Positions 34,553-42,069 of a DNA stretch of 64,000 nt are shown piece by piece; position 1 is the first letter of the stretch; each line of letters opens with the position of its first letter. Under the pieces are notes generated by a model. It did no database searches. It was given only the letters and a program-made list of their open reading frames with translations, and was not told the DNA's origin. Origin of the DNA: Natronococcus pandeyae (GTDB taxonomy: Archaea > Halobacteriota > Halobacteria > Halobacteriales > Natrialbaceae). The translations under genes were made by a program, and so were the position numbers. The stretch spans positions 276,800-340,799 of the forward strand of contig NZ_PHNJ01000005.1 of NCBI RefSeq assembly GCF_008122205.1, read 5' to 3'.

Positions 34553-35194
34553 TCACTCCGTGGCGGCCGAGACGTCATCGGCGTTGGCGTCGGTTGTCGG
34601 GCCGTCGGTCGGTCGGACGAAATCGCGCTCGAGGTGAACTCGCGTGTCGCTGATCTCGCGAACCGAGTCGGCCTCGAGCGTAAAGGAGCCGCCGGTCTCC
34701 TTTCGGTCGAGGCGAATCAGAATCTGGTCGATGGCGTCGGGTTTCGGTTCGACGTGGGCCGTCTCGCCGCTGGCCGACGCGACGGTTCCGATCACCTTGC
34801 CGTCGGCTCGTTCGACGAGTTTGCCGATCTCCTCGTTCGTAAACGTCCCGGACATACTGCCACTTGCTTCATCTTCGTCGAAAGATGTACTGCCTGCACC
34901 AGCCTCGATGTCGTGGGCCTCGGAATCAGCGCCGGCGTCGGTAGCTTCGGAGTCAGCGCCGGCGTCGGTAGCTTCGGAGTCAGCGTCGGCGTCGGTAGCC
35001 TCGGGGGAGGTGCCGCGGCTTGCGCTCGGATCCAGTTGTTCGCCCCACGTCGAGGAAAAGAGCGGCGCGACGGCGGGGAAGACCATCATGATGACGAACA
35101 GCGCCAGCATGACGGTTGCGACGGCTGTGATACCGATCGTGGGATCGAACGGGACGATACTCGGAACGATGCCACCGGGAGTGACGAGACTCAT
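34553..35194 (-). CDS. Membrane-anchored PRC-barrel-like protein
   Basis: This 213-residue protein has an N-terminal membrane helix (VATVMLALFVIMMVFPAVAP, about residues 25-45), a linker with a near-exact nine-residue repeat (SEATDAGAD type, three copies, 27-bp DNA repeat), and a C-terminal PRC-barrel-like domain that begins SGTFTNEEIGKLVERADGKV and pairs with the gene at 33922. The two proteins share the barrel but differ in anchor and tail. The start at 35194 sets the helix near the N-terminus. The role is unknown; a membrane-bound regulator or RNA-binding protein is possible. Confidence 0.75.
   Translation of the reverse strand: MSLVTPGGIVPSIVPFDPTIGITAVATVMLALFVIMMVFPAVAPLFSSTWGEQLDPSASRGTSPEATDADADSEATDAGADSEATDAGADSEAHDIEAGAGSTSFDEDEASGSMSGTFTNEEIGKLVERADGKVIGTVASASGETAHVEPKPDAIDQILIRLDRKETGGSFTLEADSVREISDTRVHLERDFVRPTDGPTTDANADDVSAATE
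34922..35002 (-). repeat. Three tandem 27-bp repeats in the PRC-protein linker
   Basis: Three in-frame 27-bp units (34922-34948, 34949-34975, 34976-35002) differ by only a few bases. They encode SEATDAGAD-like nine-residue units in the linker of the membrane-anchored PRC-barrel protein. The near identity suggests recent slippage-type expansion, so copy number may vary between strains. Confidence 0.9.
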
Positions 35195-35352
35195 GGATTG
35201 TCGTCGGGTTGTGACCCAGGTCCTATGAGGATTTCTGTTCGCGGTAGCCCCGTCGGTCCGGTTCGACCGCCAGTCCACGGTCTCGATCGACGCAGAACGG
35301 AGAGCGCTCTCGAGTCGACCACGCTCCCCGGAGGCTTCCCGACTGTTTTCGA

Positions 35353-36426
35353 TCAGTCGATCGGGAACCGGAGAACGGCTCCGAGCCCGTCGAACGCGTC
35401 CGCGAACCGGTTTCCGTCCGGGAAATCGTCGGGAACGACCACCGTGTCGCCGCCCTGTTCTTCCGTCCGTTCGCCCAGCGACTGGAGCTGTGGCGCGTCG
35501 AGCGTCGTCGAGAGCAACAGCGTCTCGACCGCGTCGTACTCGAGCGCCCGATCGATCTCGTCGTATCCGTACGCGATTTCGTCCGACCCAACCTCGTCGA
35601 GAAAGGTCCCGAGTGCGTCGCGGGCCTCGTGCCGGTCGCGCTCGTCGATGGCTTCCTGGCCCTTCTCGGCGAGTTGGTCGAGTCCCTGCTCGCTGGCGTA
35701 CTCGACGGCGAACTCGCCGACGATCTCGTTCTCGAGGCGGTGGTCGAGGTCGGCCTCCTCGCGGAACCGCTCGATCGTTCCCGTCGTGCCGCCGAGTAAC
35801 AGGCCGTCGACCTCGTCGTCCTCGAGGAAGGTGTACGCGGCCCGCTCGGCGACCTCGTCGAAGAACTCGCGCTTCTGGCGCTCGCGGTCGCGTTCGAACC
35901 GCTCGGCCGACTGACCGCCGGCGCTGGATTTCCCCGGGACGTCGCTGTCGAACGAGTCGATCGCTTCGACGCCCTCGTCGTCGAGTCGGCCCAGCGCCGC
36001 GCCGCCGCGCTCGACGACGAGCAGTCCGTGCGTCGAGGAGGGCTCGGTGATGGCCTCCAGGGGCTCGAGATGGAACTCGTTGCTGTGCTCGTACACCGAC
36101 TCCTCGATCTCGACTGGCAAGTCGTCGAAGACCGACGTGAGGAGGTCTCCGTCGGCAGCGCCCGCGTAGACGACGAGCCCGTTTTCCGGAACCTCGTCGT
36201 ACTCGTTTAAGATCCGCCGGACGGCCTCGAGCGCGTCGACGAGTGGCTGTGGAAACGACTGCTCGTCGAGTTGCGTCGCTTCGGCGTAATCGGTTTCGAC
36301 GGGCTGGCGCGCCTCGCCGATCGAGTTGTCGGGCGGAACGACGAGGGTAACGAGCACGTCCCGGTCAGCGACGGTTCCGGAGAGCCGATCGAGTTGCTCG
36401 TGGAGTTCGTAGTCTGAGAGTGACAT
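35353..36426 (-). CDS. aRF1/Vms1-like ribosome-rescue family protein
   Basis: This 357-residue protein is related to archaeal release factor 1 but shorter. The catalytic-type GGQ is present (GGQSAERFERDRER, GGQ at 170-172), followed by the domain 2/3 helices (FFDEVAERAAYTF). The N-terminal domain keeps the start of the fold, but the codon-recognition NIKS motif is not visible; instead there is VVPPDNSIGEARQP. That argues for a Vms1/ANKZF1-type role, peptidyl-tRNA cleavage on stalled ribosomes, rather than stop-codon termination. The exact substrate is inferred. It lies 158 bases upstream of the PRC gene on the same strand. Confidence 0.82.
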   Translation of the reverse strand: MSLSDYELHEQLDRLSGTVADRDVLVTLVVPPDNSIGEARQPVETDYAEATQLDEQSFPQPLVDALEAVRRILNEYDEVPENGLVVYAGAADGDLLTSVFDDLPVEIEESVYEHSNEFHLEPLEAITEPSSTHGLLVVERGGAALGRLDDEGVEAIDSFDSDVPGKSSAGGQSAERFERDRERQKREFFDEVAERAAYTFLEDDEVDGLLLGGTTGTIERFREEADLDHRLENEIVGEFAVEYASEQGLDQLAEKGQEAIDERDRHEARDALGTFLDEVGSDEIAYGYDEIDRALEYDAVETLLLSTTLDAPQLQSLGERTEEQGGDTVVVPDDFPDGNRFADAFDGLGAVLRFPID

Positions 36427-36558
36427 GGAGTCGAGTACCGATCCGGGGGCGGGGTGACCGTCGGACCGGCAACCGTCCCGGGCTAGAGGAAGCGCGCGAT
36501 TAGGGAGACTGCCGGCGGTATCAAGCCCCGTGGCTCGAGCGTGCCGATCGAGCAGCGC

Positions 36559-37569
36559 TCAGTCCGAACGCTGCCACTTCGGTTCGTCCGCCACCGACGA
36601 CCGCTCCTCGGCGCGGTGGGCGTCGCGGTCCGGCCAGACGTTCTCGGTCCGGTGTGGGAGAGCGGGGAGTCGCGAGCGGATATCGATCGACTCGCTGCCG
36701 AGGACCGCAAAACCAGCGAAGATCGTCAGGAAGCCGACGACCGCCAGCGGCGCGATCTGTTCGCCGAGAAGCGCCCACCCCCCGAGCGTCGAGACGACCG
36801 GCACGACGTAGAAGATCAGGTTCGCCTGGATCGCCCCGGTCTCGTCGAGGAGGGCGAAGTACGCGAGATAGGCGAGGACGCCGGCGAAGACGCTGACGTA
36901 TCCGAGCGCCAGGATCGCGCCGGTGCTCCACGTGATCGCCGCCACGGATTCACCGTTGATCAGGGCCAGGCCGTGACTGAGCGCCGCCGCGAGCGGCAGC
37001 CCCCACGCGATGCGGACCGAACTCGAGAGCGTCGCGTCGGCCCGTCGGATGAGGACCGCGCCGAGCGCAGCGCTCACCGCGCCGGCGAACAGGATGGCCC
37101 GACCGAGCGCGTCGCCACCGAGCAACATTGCTGGATCGGGACTGACCACGAGCGCGACGCCGAGCAGACCGAGTACCATCCCGGCCGTTCCGCGAGCGGA
37201 GAGTCGCTCGTTCGAGAGGAGCACGGCTGCAAAGACCGGCGTCAGGATCGGGTTGAGACTGAAGACGATCGCCCCGACGGCGCTGGTCGCGTACTGCTGG
37301 CCGACGAACAGCAGCGAGTTCGCCAGTCCGATCACGAGGACGCCGGTCGCGAGAATGCCGACGACGTCGCCAGCCGTGCGCGGGAGCAACTCCTCGCGGG
37401 AGAACCGGATCGCCACGTACACCAGCATGAGGGCGGCGGCGATGTCGAACCGGAGCGCGACGAACAGCAGCGGCGGAAAGTACTCGAGACCGGCCTTCGC
37501 GGCGACGAACGTGCCGCCGAAGAAGACACTCGAGAGCACGAACAGCGCGAACGTTCGGCGATCGATCAC
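36559..37569 (-). CDS. EamA/DMT-family transporter
   Basis: This 336-residue protein has ten membrane helices in two EamA repeats (for example LFVLSSVFFGGTFVAAKAGL early and SVFAGVLAYLAYFALLDETG in the second repeat) and a hydrophilic 45-residue tail. Drug/metabolite exporters of this group move amino acids or nucleotide sugars; the cargo is unknown. Translation starts at GTG 37569 behind a full Shine-Dalgarno GGAGGTG eight bases upstream, unusual in haloarchaea where most leaders are absent. The gene is divergent from the winged-helix regulator at 37774 and its promoter region holds three operator-like palindromes. Confidence 0.88.
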   Translation of the reverse strand: MIDRRTFALFVLSSVFFGGTFVAAKAGLEYFPPLLFVALRFDIAAALMLVYVAIRFSREELLPRTAGDVVGILATGVLVIGLANSLLFVGQQYATSAVGAIVFSLNPILTPVFAAVLLSNERLSARGTAGMVLGLLGVALVVSPDPAMLLGGDALGRAILFAGAVSAALGAVLIRRADATLSSSVRIAWGLPLAAALSHGLALINGESVAAITWSTGAILALGYVSVFAGVLAYLAYFALLDETGAIQANLIFYVVPVVSTLGGWALLGEQIAPLAVVGFLTIFAGFAVLGSESIDIRSRLPALPHRTENVWPDRDAHRAEERSSVADEPKWQRSD

Positions 37570-37577
37570 TGACTGTA

Positions 37578-37584
37578 CACCTCC
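37578..37584 (-). promoter_or_regulatory. Shine-Dalgarno site of the EamA gene
   Basis: On the minus strand GGAGGTG is followed by eight bases and the GTG start at 37569. It fixes the GTG as start and implies a leadered mRNA, unlike most genes here. Confidence 0.7.
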
Positions 37585-37604
37585 GTTCGATCGAACGCGG
37601 AGCG

Positions 37605-37615
37605 TGAAAATTTCA
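37605..37615. promoter_or_regulatory. Operator-like palindrome 1 (EamA promoter)
   Basis: TGAAAATTTCA is a perfect 11-base palindrome. It lies just downstream of the predicted EamA transcription start and shares its half-site (TGAAA) with two larger palindromes at 37666 and 37720. It could let a repressor block transcription initiation. Confidence 0.55.
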
Positions 37616-37650
37616 GAAACATCATCCTGGTATTCCGTACGAACGCCGGG

Positions 37651-37660
37651 CATATAGTTT
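37651..37660 (-). promoter_or_regulatory. TATA element of the EamA gene
   Basis: AAACTATATG on the minus strand would put the transcription start near 37625, leaving a ~55-base leader that contains the SD site. Operator-like palindrome 2 lies directly upstream of this box. Confidence 0.55.
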
Positions 37661-37665
37661 CGTTC

Positions 37666-37678
37666 AGAAATTATTTCA
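37666..37678. promoter_or_regulatory. Operator-like palindrome 2
   Basis: AGAAATTATTTCA is a 13-base near-palindrome, differing by one base from the perfect TGAAATTATTTCA at 37720. It sits next to the EamA TATA box where BRE/TFB contact is expected, so a bound regulator could interfere with or assist TFB. Confidence 0.6.
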
Positions 37679-37719
37679 TAGCAAGAAAGATGGCTGCCCC
37701 GTGTCTCCGTTTCGCGGTG

Positions 37720-37732
37720 TGAAATTATTTCA
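37720..37732. promoter_or_regulatory. Operator-like palindrome 3 (regulator promoter side)
   Basis: TGAAATTATTTCA is a perfect 13-base palindrome with one central base. It lies upstream of the regulator TATA-like ggtttagtc and its ATG at 37774. Three copies of one half-site in one divergent gap indicate binding by a dimeric regulator, most simply the neighbouring winged-helix protein. Confidence 0.65.
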
Positions 37733-37773
37733 GGGTACGAAAGCGGTTTAGTCAGGGAGCCCAGAGCAGGGGT

Positions 37774-38568
37774 ATGGAATCGGCACTCGAGGAGATCGAA
37801 TTTCTCGCGCTCTCGGCGAACCGCGTGGAGGTACTCAGCCTCCTCGCCGAGCGGCGACACCGCCGCAACGAACTGGCCGAGGCAACCGGTGCCTCGCAGG
37901 CGACGCTCGGCCGAATTCTCGGCGACTTCGAGAAGCGGTCGTGGATCAGGCGCGACGAGGAGGCGTACGTGGCGACGGCGACGGGTCGGATCGTCGCCTC
38001 GGGATTTACGGATCTCCAGGAGATTCTCGAGGCCGAGATGCGACTCCGCGAGGTCGTCGACTACCTGCCGACCCACGCAATGGACGTCGACCTGCGACGC
38101 CTGGCCGACGCGACGATCACCGTCCCGTCCCAGACGCGACCGAACGCGCCGCTCTCGCGCCTGCTCGGCTTGCTGCGAGACGGGAACGAGGTTCGGACGT
38201 TCTCACACGCGTTCAACGAGCAGACGCTCGCGGTCGTCCAGGAGCGGACGGCGACGGGCGACCAGCGGTTCAGGGGCGTCTTCTCGCGGAACGCCATCGA
38301 CGCCCTCACTGACGAACCGGAACTGGCTCAGCGGCTCCGAACGCTTCTCGAGACTGAAACCGTCGAGATCAGGGTCCGCGACGAGGGCGTTCCCATCGCG
38401 GCGATGATTGTCGACGACGTGGTCTACCTGCTCCTGCGCGACGAGAACGGCGTCCTCCGGGCCTCGATCGATACCGACGATCGGGCCGTGCGTTCGTGGG
38501 CCGAGGATACTTACGACCACTACTGGCGGACGGCGAAGCCCCTCGAGCCGGACGCATTTTCAACGTAG
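37774..38568 (+). CDS. Winged-helix transcriptional regulator with DUF1724-like domain
   Basis: This 264-residue regulator has an N-terminal winged helix (about 8-75; NRVEVLSLLAERRHRRNELA then ATGASQATLGRILGDFEKRSW as recognition helix) and a C-terminal ligand-binding domain of the FilR1/DUF1724 kind found in archaeal regulators. A TATA-like ggtttagtc lies about 25 bases upstream. It is divergent from the EamA transporter gene, with three palindromes between them, so it probably controls the exporter and itself in response to a small molecule that the exporter may carry. Confidence 0.86.
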   Translation: MESALEEIEFLALSANRVEVLSLLAERRHRRNELAEATGASQATLGRILGDFEKRSWIRRDEEAYVATATGRIVASGFTDLQEILEAEMRLREVVDYLPTHAMDVDLRRLADATITVPSQTRPNAPLSRLLGLLRDGNEVRTFSHAFNEQTLAVVQERTATGDQRFRGVFSRNAIDALTDEPELAQRLRTLLETETVEIRVRDEGVPIAAMIVDDVVYLLLRDENGVLRASIDTDDRAVRSWAEDTYDHYWRTAKPLEPDAFST

Positions 38569-38693
38569 CGCCCGCTCACTCGTGGAGTGTGCGGACTGTT
38601 AAAAAGAGAGAGAGAGATTCGCCAGTACGAGAGATCCGCTGCCGTTCGCGTTCGGTAAGAACTTCCGTCGGACGATCGGTCGCCGTTCTGGTT

Positions 38694-38876
38694 CTAGCCG
38701 CTCCACTCGCCGGTGAGGTCGTCTGCGAGGTTCGTTCGCCAGTTGTCGAAATCAGTTTCGCAACCATCGTTCTCGTCGATGTGATCGATGAAGCCGGCGC
38801 CGGGATCGGACAGTTCGCTGCCGCAGAACGGACAGGTGCCGGGATCGGACCAGGTCGTCGTCGTGTTCACGGACAT
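38694..38876 (-). CDS. Small zinc-finger protein (DUF7501-like)
   Basis: This encodes a 60-residue acidic protein with CPFCGSELSDPGAGFIDHI and later CETDFDNW: two cysteines of a CxxC knuckle, a histidine and a third cysteine that could complete a zinc site. The layout matches a small haloarchaeal family named DUF7501. The function is unknown. AT-rich promoter sequence lies upstream on the minus strand. Confidence 0.75.
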   Translation of the reverse strand: MSVNTTTTWSDPGTCPFCGSELSDPGAGFIDHIDENDGCETDFDNWRTNLADDLTGEWSG

Positions 38877-38985
38877 GGTACTCGAGTGGTCATCGAACTA
38901 CAATATAAATCTACCCGGTAAACATACAAGATACCTAGTATGGCATTATACTACATTCATATATTGCAGTCGTCTCGAAATCGCG

Positions 38986-39486
38986 TTACGGTGTGTCGGC
39001 TGGATACGAATCGTCTCCCTGCTCGAGTACTGCGCCGTGTTCGTCGATCTCTCCACGGACGATCCGCGTCGAGGAGATGCGGTCGCCGTCTTCGGCGAGT
39101 ACGTAGGGGGCGACGATTCCGGTCAGCGGATCGAATCCCCGTTCTCTTCGGGTTTCGTTGACCGCCTCGAGTTCGTCGACGGTTTCGGGCGAGGTGACCA
39201 GTGCGTCGATCGCGGGGTCGTCGGAGATGATCCCCTGCGGATCGTCGAGTTCGCTGATCGTGACGTCGCGATCCCACTCGTCGATGGCGTCGATGACCGA
39301 CTCGAGTGACTGCTTTCGTTCCTCGTGGGATGGGATCGGCCGCGGAACGGAGCGCGTCTCGACGGCGAGTTCGTCGCTCGTCAGTCCGACGATCACGTGC
39401 TCCTCGCCGAACCGGAGGGCGTGGTCTAGCAACAGTCGGTGGCCGTCGTGGATCGGCCCGAACGTGCCGGCGACTGCAACGCGCAT
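38986..39486 (-). CDS. coaD: Phosphopantetheine adenylyltransferase, archaeal type
   Basis: This 166-residue nucleotidyltransferase should convert 4'-phosphopantetheine and ATP to dephospho-CoA in CoA synthesis. The HIGH-like motif is GTFGPIHDGHRLLLD (near residue 7-21), and the C-terminal substrate motif is ISSTRIVRG, as in the archaeal family that is unrelated in detail to bacterial CoaD. Length is normal. It stands alone, with a 595-base gene-free stretch upstream. Confidence 0.92.
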   Translation of the reverse strand: MRVAVAGTFGPIHDGHRLLLDHALRFGEEHVIVGLTSDELAVETRSVPRPIPSHEERKQSLESVIDAIDEWDRDVTISELDDPQGIISDDPAIDALVTSPETVDELEAVNETRRERGFDPLTGIVAPYVLAEDGDRISSTRIVRGEIDEHGAVLEQGDDSYPADTP

Positions 39487-40081
39487 ACCGTTTCGACGGG
39501 ACCAAGAGTCAAGAATGGCGTGTCGTCTAACGAAGGGGATCCGCCGTGACCGACGTTGGCCGTCGGACGCGGAGCGAGCGTCTCGCTACCGATCGGTATA
39601 AAACGAAAAAACGGACGAACGCCACGGTTTGGAGCCGAACAGGAGTACGTTTCGACGACCCTTTCGGCCATCGTTCGCGAATCTCGCTCGCGCGGGATCC
39701 GTTACTGAGCCTTCCCACCATCCGCAGTCGCGGATGGATTACGGGCCGTTTCGGTCTCCTTCGAGGCGTTCACCTCGTCCCCGTATAACCGGGTCTTCAG
39801 TTGTACCTCTCACTCGGTTCGAACGAACCGAGTTGTTCGGTGTCTCCTCGTGGCTTCGTCCGTTACAGCATGATGTATGCTACCGAAGCACATAAAGATT
39901 ACTTGCCCAGATATTGACGAGTGTTTTCCCATACAATCTATTTTCCGAATAACAACATATATAGGCTAGTTTTGGACCGCACAGCCAGTATCTACACTCG
40001 ATTTCGAACTGGGAACCGGAGATAGATTTGCGTTCCACGTTACCGGCTCCGCGACGTTCTTATTAGCGTTCGAAACGTACT
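39487..40081. other. 595-bp gene-free region with two strong hairpins
   Basis: No credible gene is seen. The first 240 bases carry chromosome-like GC and contain two hairpins: CCATCCGC-agtc-GCGGATGG (about 39717-39736) and a nine-base stem ACTCGGTTC-gaac-GAACCGAGT (about 39811-39832). The last 200 bases are AT-rich, with a TATA-like ttcttatta about 20 bases before the next gene. A structured RNA or remains of a mobile element are the two likely contents; neither is proved. Confidence 0.45.
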
Positions 40082-40462
40082 ATGCTATCAAACAGCATGC
40101 TCGAGGAGTTCTCGGACGGCTACTACATCAGCCGACTCTGCGTCGCGGCGTACGACGGCGAACACGCGGTCATGGAGTGTACGCAACACGAAGCAGCGAA
40201 CGAGCAGGTGTACGACGTCGGTGACGGCATCGGACGGGCGGACCAACCACTTCTTGTGAAGGTCGACGAGAGCCACTTCCCCGTTCTCGCGGCCGACGAC
40301 GTCCCGTCGGGGACGCTCGCGGTTCCCGACGGCGTTCTCGAGGCGACTCGAGTCGACGATCCGCCGGCGATGCGATCGGTCCTGGTCGCGAAACCGGATC
40401 GGGCCACCCAGTTGCTCGAGTGGTTCACGCCTTACACGGTGAACGAGCCCGATTACACGTAG
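40082..40462 (+). CDS. DUF5802-like conserved haloarchaeal protein
   Basis: This 126-residue soluble protein starts with a short helix then SDGYYISRLCVAAYDGEHAV, a compact beta-rich domain and LPNG-like turns (DVPSGTLAVPDGVLEA), closing with a helix DRATQLLEWF. The pattern matches a haloarchaea-specific family annotated DUF5802 with no known role. It is complete and has a TATA-like box upstream. Its 3' side faces palindromic element C. Confidence 0.78.
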   Translation: MLSNSMLEEFSDGYYISRLCVAAYDGEHAVMECTQHEAANEQVYDVGDGIGRADQPLLVKVDESHFPVLAADDVPSGTLAVPDGVLEATRVDDPPAMRSVLVAKPDRATQLLEWFTPYTVNEPDYT

Positions 40463-40533
40463 ATTCTGGTTCTACAGCGAGGAAGGGATGAATCGACTCG
40501 TGCGACGACCGCTGTCGATAGCGAGCGGCCTCA

Positions 40534-40611
40534 TACGGTCCGTTGTCGTTCGTTATCGGTGATCGCTTGGACGGGGCAGCGATCACCGGTAAAACGCTAC
40601 AACGGACCGTA
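40534..40611. mobile_element. 78-bp palindromic miniature element, copy C
   Basis: This palindrome begins TACGGTCCGTTGTCGTTCG and ends CGGACCGTA, with hairpin arms GGTGATCGC and GCGATCACC around a 12-base loop. TCA flanks both ends, and on the minus strand the right TCA is the TGA stop of the xanthine/uracil permease gene. It aligns without gaps to element B over the outer 23 bases, but its inner stem has changed while staying paired. It may be both a transposable relic and a transcription terminator. Confidence 0.8.
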
Positions 40612-41991
40612 TCAGTCGTCGTTCGGACCGACCGTCGGCGATTCGAGTCCCGGTTGGGCGGAAGCGTCGTCGAACAGCGGGCTCTGTTCGCCGGGAACGA
40701 ACGTGTTGAGCACCAGCGCCGACAGCGCGGTCAGGATGACGGGTTCGCCGAAGAAGGTCCGGGCGGCCGACGGCAGCCCCGCGAGCGCTTCGGGAGTGGT
40801 CGCGATGCCGAGGCCGAGACCGAGCGAGACGGCGACGATAACCATGTTTCGGCGGTCCAGTTCGGTGTGGAGGATGATGAGACGGACGCCGCTGGCGGCG
40901 ACCATGCCGACCATGAGCAGGACGGCGCCGCCGAAGACTGCGCTGGGGATCGTCGTGACGACGGCACCGACTTTCGGACTCAGGCCGAGCACCCCGAGAA
41001 TGACCCCGCTGACGGCGACGACGTGGCGGCTCATCACGCCCGTGAAGCTGACGATGCCGACGTTCTGGGAGAACGTCGTCACGGGGAACGTGGCGAAGAT
41101 CGAGCCGAGAGAGCTCACGATTCCGTCGGTGAAGAGTCCGCCGCGGACCTCCTCCTCGGAGGGAGAGCGACCCTCGGCGGCCGTGACGCCGGACATGTCG
41201 CCGACGGTCTCCATCGCGGAGACCAGAAAGAGGAAGGCAAAAGTAACGATCGCGATCGGTTCGAACTCGAAGCCGTACCTGGTCGGCGAGGGGACGGCGA
41301 CCCACGCCGCCTCGCCGACGGGCGAGAAGTCGACGAGTCCGAGCGCGACGGCTGCTGCGTAGCCGACGACGATCGCCGCGAGGATCGACAGCAGGCGGGC
41401 GATACCGCGCGTAAAGAGGTTGAGTCCGACTGCAACGGCGAGAACGAGCGCGGCCAGTCCGATGTTGTGGAGCGCGCCGAAGTCCTCCGCACCGACGCCA
41501 CCCGCGGAGTACTCCATCCCGACCGGGATGAGGTAGAGACCGATGATGACGACGACGAGTCCGGTGACGAGCGGCGGGAAGAAGGGTTTGACGCGGTCGA
41601 ACTGCCAGCCGATGAGTCCCTCGACCGCGAAGCCGCTAACGAGGATTGCGCCGAAGACCGCGGCCAGCCCAAAGTCGGCGCCGATCGTCGTGATCGCGCC
41701 GACGAACGTAAAACTCGTACCCATGACGAGGGGCAACCGGGCGCCGACGGGGCCAACGGTGTACGCCTGGACGACGGTCGCCAGTCCCGAGAACAGCAGG
41801 ATCATCTGGACGATGTAGGCTGTATCCCCAGGAGCGAGACCGATGCCGTCGGCGACGATGTACGCTACCGCGGTCGCCGGCACGATCATCACCGCGACGT
41901 GTTGCAACCCGAGCAGGATCGATTTCGGCCACGGCGGCCTGTCGTCGAGACCGTACTCGAGTTCCATCTCCCCATCCGTGTTAGCCGACAT
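40612..41991 (-). CDS. Uracil/xanthine permease (NCS2/SLC23 family)
   Basis: This 459-residue permease has about 13-14 membrane helices. Family signatures include the start region LLGLQHVAVMIVPATAVAYI and the NAT motif region TFSQNVGIVSFTGVMSR (near residue 314). Such proteins carry uracil, xanthine or related bases with protons. The phosphoribosyltransferase gene directly upstream on the same strand would salvage the imported base. The stop codon abuts palindromic element C. Confidence 0.9.
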   Translation of the reverse strand: MSANTDGEMELEYGLDDRPPWPKSILLGLQHVAVMIVPATAVAYIVADGIGLAPGDTAYIVQMILLFSGLATVVQAYTVGPVGARLPLVMGTSFTFVGAITTIGADFGLAAVFGAILVSGFAVEGLIGWQFDRVKPFFPPLVTGLVVVIIGLYLIPVGMEYSAGGVGAEDFGALHNIGLAALVLAVAVGLNLFTRGIARLLSILAAIVVGYAAAVALGLVDFSPVGEAAWVAVPSPTRYGFEFEPIAIVTFAFLFLVSAMETVGDMSGVTAAEGRSPSEEEVRGGLFTDGIVSSLGSIFATFPVTTFSQNVGIVSFTGVMSRHVVAVSGVILGVLGLSPKVGAVVTTIPSAVFGGAVLLMVGMVAASGVRLIILHTELDRRNMVIVAVSLGLGLGIATTPEALAGLPSAARTFFGEPVILTALSALVLNTFVPGEQSPLFDDASAQPGLESPTVGPNDD

Positions 41992-42069
41992 AGTATGGCC
42001 GCCACGTTACGAACCGGCCTACAAAAAATTTCGCAATGGCGCCCAAATCGGCACCTGGATACCCACTAT

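Noticed and set aside
34922..35002. Short tandem repeats considered as a CRISPR array
   Set aside because: The 27-bp units abut without spacers and are in frame with a protein; no cas genes are near.
39629..39895. 88-codon forward frame in the 595-bp gap
   Set aside because: Composition is Arg/Ser-rich with no acidic bias, no promoter at leaderless distance, and it crosses both hairpins.
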